Part shown: positions 60,319 through 64,000 of the stretch, in pieces
Layout: each line of letters begins with the position of its first letter
Numbering within the stretch: position 1 is the first letter of the stretch
Origin: Demequina sp. NBRC 110051
GTDB taxonomy: Bacteria > Actinomycetota > Actinomycetes > Actinomycetales > Demequinaceae
DNA length: 64,000 nt
Reading direction: 5' to 3'
Assembly (NCBI RefSeq): GCF_002090055.1
Contig: NZ_BBRH01000009.1
Location: 124,001-188,000, forward strand
The notes under the pieces: model-generated
The model's database searches: none
What the model was told of the DNA's origin: nothing
The model's input: only the letters and a program-made list of their open reading frames with translations
Made by a program: the position numbers and the translations under genes

Positions 60319-62013
60319 CTAGCTCGCGGGCGTGAGGCTCGTGAGGATCTTGACGGTGGTGGGCTGGGTGGGGTCGGCGTTGACGTACGGGTCCTCGTCC
60401 GACGGCCATCCCACGTAGTTGCGGGTGTTGAACTCGCTGATGAACGGGCGGGTGCCGATGGGCATGGCGGGCACGTCCTCGACGAAGATCCGCTGGACCT
60501 CCTCGAGCGCGGTGGCGCGAGAGGCGTCGTCGGTGGCCGTCGCGTAGGCGTTGAGCGCCTCCGTGGCCGCGGGGTTGTCGTAGCGGCCGAAGTTGTAGTT
60601 CGCGGCCTCCCCGATCGGCAGCAGCCAGCGTCCATCCATGATGTTGCTGTAGATGTCGTACGGCGTGGCACCCGTGTCGGTCCAGTTAAGGACGGCCTGG
60701 AAGTCGCCGTTGGAGCGGTCGGCCCACCACGTGTCGACGTCCGGTGTCTGGACGGTGGCCTCGACGCCGAGCGCCGCGACCTCGTCCGCGATGAGCGAGA
60801 TGCCCGTGACGTAGTCGTTCCATCCCTGGGGGACCTGGATGGTGAACGTGACGGCCTCGCCGTCGGGACTCACGAGCGCGTCGCCGTCCCACGCGTAGCC
60901 GGCGCCCTCGAGCACGGCCTTGGCGCCCTCGACGTCGACCGTGTAGTTCATGCCCTGGTATTCGTCGTTGATGAAGGCGTCACCGGCGGGGGTGGGCAGT
61001 CCGGTGACGGACGTGAGCTCGGGCACGCCACCCTCGCGGGCGATGGCCTGGTGCTGGGTGCGGTCGAGCACCATGTTGACGGCCTGACGGAACGCGACGT
61101 CGTCGAACGGCGCGGTGGTCGTGTTGACGAACATCGTGTCGATGCCCAGGCCCGCGGGGGCCCAGTAGACGTTGTTCTCGTCCTTGTCGAGGTAGGCGGA
61201 CTGGACGTTGGGGATGAACGCCTGCGCCCAGTCGGCATCGCCGTTCGCGAGCGCCGTCGTGAGGGCTGTGTTGTCGTTGTACGAGACGTAGAACAGCGTC
61301 GGCACGGCGACGTCGCCGCCCCAGTAGTCCTCGCGCTCGTCCAGCTGCACCGACTGCGACGTGAACTGGGTGAGGGTGTAGGGGCCGGTGCCCACGGGCT
61401 CCAGGTTCACCTCCGCGACGGGATCGGCCACGCCCTCCCAGATGTGCTGGGGGACGATGAGCTTGTGGAGCACCTTGTCCTGCTTGACGAACATGGGCGC
61501 CTGGAAGTTCAGCGTGACCGCGTCGCCGTCCACGGCCACCGAGTCGAGGCCGATCGCGGCCCCGTCGAGCTCGGGGTAGTCGATGAACAGCTGGAACGTG
61601 AAGGCGATGTCCTCGACGGTAAACGGCTCACCGTCGTTCCAGGTGACGCCGTCCTTGGCGGTAAGGGTCAGCTGGGTGTAGTCATCCGACCACTCGATGG
61701 TGTCGGCGAGCCACGGCTCCACCTCGGCCGAGGGGTCCACGAGGTTGACGATCGCGAGGGGCTCGTAGATCGCGTTCACGTAGCCCAACTTGAGGGCGGA
61801 CGAGTCGCCGATCCAGGGGTTGTTGGACTCCGTGGTGATCGCGCCGTCCGGCTTGGCGATCGTGAGCGGGGCGCCCGATGCCCCGGTGGCGTCGGTCCCG
61901 CCGGAGCCGCTCGCGCTCGGGTCGGTCTCGGGGCTGTCGTTGCCGCTGCACGCGGTGAGCGTGAGCGCGGTGGCCATGCTGAGCGCCACGATCGAGGACT
62001 TCCTCATCCTCAT
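60319..62013 (-). CDS. ABC importer substrate-binding lipoprotein (family 5)
   Basis: Extracytoplasmic binding protein of the importer, 564 residues. A lipoprotein signal with the lipobox LTAC and Cys22 as the lipid site is followed by a Ser/Gly/Asp linker; the family-5 domain starts near residue 50 and shows the typical SDDYTQLTLTAKDGVTWNDG, GTGPYTLTQF and DTMFVNTTTAPFDDVAFRQA. Size and pattern match cello-oligosaccharide or peptide binding proteins equally. The neighbouring GH3 enzyme favours a beta-linked oligosaccharide. ATG at 62013 with AAGGAGG five bases upstream; a second ATG at 62007 is less well placed. Confidence 0.93.
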   Translation of the reverse strand: MRMRKSSIVALSMATALTLTACSGNDSPETDPSASGSGGTDATGASGAPLTIAKPDGAITTESNNPWIGDSSALKLGYVNAIYEPLAIVNLVDPSAEVEPWLADTIEWSDDYTQLTLTAKDGVTWNDGEPFTVEDIAFTFQLFIDYPELDGAAIGLDSVAVDGDAVTLNFQAPMFVKQDKVLHKLIVPQHIWEGVADPVAEVNLEPVGTGPYTLTQFTSQSVQLDEREDYWGGDVAVPTLFYVSYNDNTALTTALANGDADWAQAFIPNVQSAYLDKDENNVYWAPAGLGIDTMFVNTTTAPFDDVAFRQAVNMVLDRTQHQAIAREGGVPELTSVTGLPTPAGDAFINDEYQGMNYTVDVEGAKAVLEGAGYAWDGDALVSPDGEAVTFTIQVPQGWNDYVTGISLIADEVAALGVEATVQTPDVDTWWADRSNGDFQAVLNWTDTGATPYDIYSNIMDGRWLLPIGEAANYNFGRYDNPAATEALNAYATATDDASRATALEEVQRIFVEDVPAMPIGTRPFISEFNTRNYVGWPSDEDPYVNADPTQPTTVKILTSLTPAS

Positions 62014-62110
62014 GTCTTCCTCCTTGAAGAGCGGACCGGCCGGTGCCGGTGCCGTGGTGTGGTGACCCACCGTTGCCGATGAGCCGTGCTGGCTGAACCT
62101 CCTGGGCCGG

Positions 62111-64000
62111 CTAGGGCGCGCTTCCCACGGGGACGTCTGAGACCTCCCGGATATCGCGCACCGACCGTCCCGTGTGCAGGCGATAGACGCCCTCCGGCAG
62201 GACCCAAGCGCCCTGCCGCACATCCCAGATCTCGAGCGAGCGGCGCGGGATCCGCACCGCAACGCTCGCCTCCTCGCCCGGGGCCACGGTGGCCGCCGCG
62301 AAGCCGCCGAGCCACCGCACCGGGCGGTCGTGCTCGTCGTCCAGCGCCTCGAGGTAGACCTGCACCACCTCGCGTCCGGCGCGTGCGCCTCCATTGCGGA
62401 CCGTGACGTCAAGCTCGATGCCGCGCTGCGTCACGCGCGCCTCGCCCGAGCGGTGCTCCCACCGGGTCCACCCCAGGCCATGGCCGAACGGCGCCGCCGG
62501 CCTTGAGCCCGAGCGCTCCCACGCGCGGTAGCCCACGTCGACTCCGTCGTCGTAGTCGACGACGCCCTCGACGGGGATCGCGTGGGGCACGGGAACGTCC
62601 TCATCGCGCGCCGGAAGGGTCCACGGCAGGCGTCCGGCGGGCTCGACGTCGCCGGCGAGCACGTCCGCGAGCGCGTGGCCCGCCTCTTGGCCGGGGAACC
62701 ACGCCCACAGCACCGTGCGCGCCTCGTCAAGCCACGGCAACAGCACGGGGGCGCCGGCGTTGACGACGATGACGGCGTCGGGGACCTCCGCGAGGACCCG
62801 GCTCACGAGCTCGTCCTGACGCCCGGGCAGGGCAAGGGTGGTGCGGTCCCACCCCTCGGACTCGCACTCCTCGTTGGTGCCCACCACCACGACGGCGAGG
62901 TCCGCCGCCTTCGCCGCCGCCACAGCGTCCGCGATCTCCTGCTCGTCGCTGCGGCGCGGGAGGGCGTGGCGCAGCTCGGCGCGCACCAAGCGCCCGTAGC
63001 CCGCGGCGTCGATCACCTGGTGGCGGGTGGTCACGCGCACCGTGCGGGGGTGCGCGATCTCCACGTCGACGGCCACGCCGTGGGGCGTGTTCACCGACGA
63101 GTCGAGCACACAGTCCACACCCACGCGGCGCTCGCCCACGGAGGCGAGGACCCCGTCGATCTCGGTGCGGTGGATGCCCACCGTGCCGACGGACAGGCGG
63201 TGGATGCCCTCCTCGGTCAGGGTCACGTCGCAGTCGATGACCACCTCGACGGCGCGCTCGGGGATGTCGCGCACCCAGCCGTCGTGCGCCGTGAGGACGT
63301 CCTCGCGCACCGTCGCGCCCGCGCTATCGAGCCAGGTGACGGTGAGGCCCCCGGGGACGCGCGCAGCGAGCTTGAGCCGGGGCGCGAACACGCGCGGATC
63401 CCCGCCGCGCTCCACGACGATCGCGGCCTGGGGCCAGCGTGCGGCGAGTCCCTCGACCGGCGTCACCACATGCTCGGGGTGCACCGTCGACGAGCCTCCG
63501 CCCAAGACGTGGGGGCGCTCGGCGTTCGCTCCGAGCAGGGCGATCGAGGCCGGGGCGGTGCGATCCCATGGCGCGCCCGTGTCGGGCGCGCGCAGCACCA
63601 CGGTGCCGCGCGCGGCGGCGCGGCGTGCGAGTGCGTTGAGGTCGCGCGCCTCCACGGCACGGGGAGAGCCCTCGAACGCCCCCACGCGGTGAGCGAGGAG
63701 AAGGACGCGCGCGACCTTGTCGTCGAGCTCGGACTCGGCCACCCGGCCATCACGCACCGCCGCAAGCAGCCCCTCGGCCCATGGCCCGCCGGGGCCGGGC
63801 ATCACGAGGTCGAGCCCTCCCGTGGCCGCCGCCGCGGCGTTGCGGGTGGCCTCCCAGTCGGACACGAGCACCCCGTCGAACCCCAGCTCGCCCTTCAGGA
63901 CGTCGACGTTCAGGTGGCGGTGCTCGGTCATGGGCGAGCGCTCGACGCCGTCGTCCACGCCGTTGTACGCGGCCATGAGCGACCACACGCCCGCCTCGAC
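62111..64000 (-). CDS. Glycoside hydrolase family 3 beta-glucosidase, 5' end beyond window
   Basis: Retaining beta-glycosidase, partial: at least 629 residues with the frame still open at base 64000. The first visible part is the end of the TIM barrel: VEAGVWSLMAAYNGVDDG and GFDGVLVSDWEATRN, where the aspartate of SDW is the nucleophile. After a beta-sandwich insert (LSVGTVGIHRTEIDGVLA, PA14-like) come the second catalytic domain (NEECESEGWDRTTL, VVNAGAPVLLPWL, WFPGQEAGHALADVLAGDVEPAGRLPWTLP) and a fibronectin-III-like end (VTVRNGGARAGREVVQVYLE). No secretion signal can be judged. Transcribed before the binding protein, it probably hydrolyses the imported oligosaccharide in the cytoplasm. Confidence 0.9.
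   Translation of the reverse strand, partial: VEAGVWSLMAAYNGVDDGVERSPMTEHRHLNVDVLKGELGFDGVLVSDWEATRNAAAAATGGLDLVMPGPGGPWAEGLLAAVRDGRVAESELDDKVARVLLLAHRVGAFEGSPRAVEARDLNALARRAAARGTVVLRAPDTGAPWDRTAPASIALLGANAERPHVLGGGSSTVHPEHVVTPVEGLAARWPQAAIVVERGGDPRVFAPRLKLAARVPGGLTVTWLDSAGATVREDVLTAHDGWVRDIPERAVEVVIDCDVTLTEEGIHRLSVGTVGIHRTEIDGVLASVGERRVGVDCVLDSSVNTPHGVAVDVEIAHPRTVRVTTRHQVIDAAGYGRLVRAELRHALPRRSDEQEIADAVAAAKAADLAVVVVGTNEECESEGWDRTTLALPGRQDELVSRVLAEVPDAVIVVNAGAPVLLPWLDEARTVLWAWFPGQEAGHALADVLAGDVEPAGRLPWTLPARDEDVPVPHAIPVEGVVDYDDGVDVGYRAWERSGSRPAAPFGHGLGWTRWEHRSGEARVTQRGIELDVTVRNGGARAGREVVQVYLEALDDEHDRPVRWLGGFAAATVAPGEEASVAVRIPRRSLEIWDVRQGAWVLPEGVYRLHTGRSVRDIREVSDVPVGSAP

Noticed and set aside
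62035-62044. Palindrome ACCGGCCGGT before the binding-protein gene
   Set aside because: Short, very GC-rich and within an operon; such palindromes are expected by chance at this composition.

Overview
The window is GC-rich (about 70 percent by eye), tightly packed DNA from an actinobacterium. WhiB regulators, MtrAB, the DUF3499 and DUF3107 proteins, AdnAB and an actinobacterial-type initiator tRNA support this. A member of the Micrococcales (Cellulomonadaceae- or Demequinaceae-like) is my inference; there is no rRNA to settle it. Much of the gene order recalls, from memory, the Mycobacterium tuberculosis block around Rv3193c to Rv3277, so most of the window is conserved chromosomal backbone. 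I see no insertion sequence, prophage, CRISPR array or integrase, and no gene-free stretch longer than about 180 bases.

Layout. 1-1645: mtrB (cut by the window edge) and mtrA, minus strand. 1742-9190: an envelope cluster of a multi-pass membrane protein, DUF4129, DUF4350, MoxR ATPase, DUF58, then SpoIIM on the opposite strand and an RDD protein. 9250-13056: manB, a CDF metal transporter and ahcY as a minus-strand operon. 13075-19763: DUF3499, a zincin-like protein, DUF5719, a giant glycosyltransferase, whiB2 and a second glycosyltransferase, all linked to envelope polysaccharide. 19904-22608: two tandem LCP ligases. 22684-24873: purK-purE and, divergently, gtrA. 24886-32474: a two-component system, a large membrane glycosyltransferase-like protein, an EssC-like FHA-FtsK ATPase with no secretion partners nearby, and a small membrane protein. 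32646-37003: whiB1, pdtaS, DUF2505, a FluC pair and an amino-acid permease. 37080-44278: tRNA-fMet, UPF0182, a PDZ/Lon-type protease, a zinc metalloprotease, a small zinc-ribbon protein and a ThiF/E1-like protein. 44350-56523: DNA repair and nucleotide quality control (uvrD2, nudC, adnB, adnA) with a phosphotransferase, DUF3152, DUF3107 and gntK. 56543-64000: a peptide/oligosaccharide-type ABC importer in one operon with a GH3 beta-glucosidase cut by the window edge.

How the parts work together. MtrAB, WhiB2, ManB, the glycosyltransferases, the two LCP ligases and the MoxR/DUF58 set are all envelope-building or envelope-sensing functions. AdnAB, UvrD2 and NudC handle double-strand breaks, helicase work and NAD-capped RNA or NADH. 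The terminal operon imports a short glycan and probably cleaves it inside the cell.

Two window-wide signals stand out beyond the genes. First, the 9-mer GGCCGATGC (or its complement GCATCGGCC) occurs at least 27 times, on both strands, in different codon frames and in non-coding DNA; one inverted pair forms a terminator, and longer 20-30 base versions recur at three places. Second, at least 14 genes carry a TANNNT box placed 6-8 bases before the start codon, the signature of leaderless transcripts. Counts and alignments were made by eye and should be recomputed.
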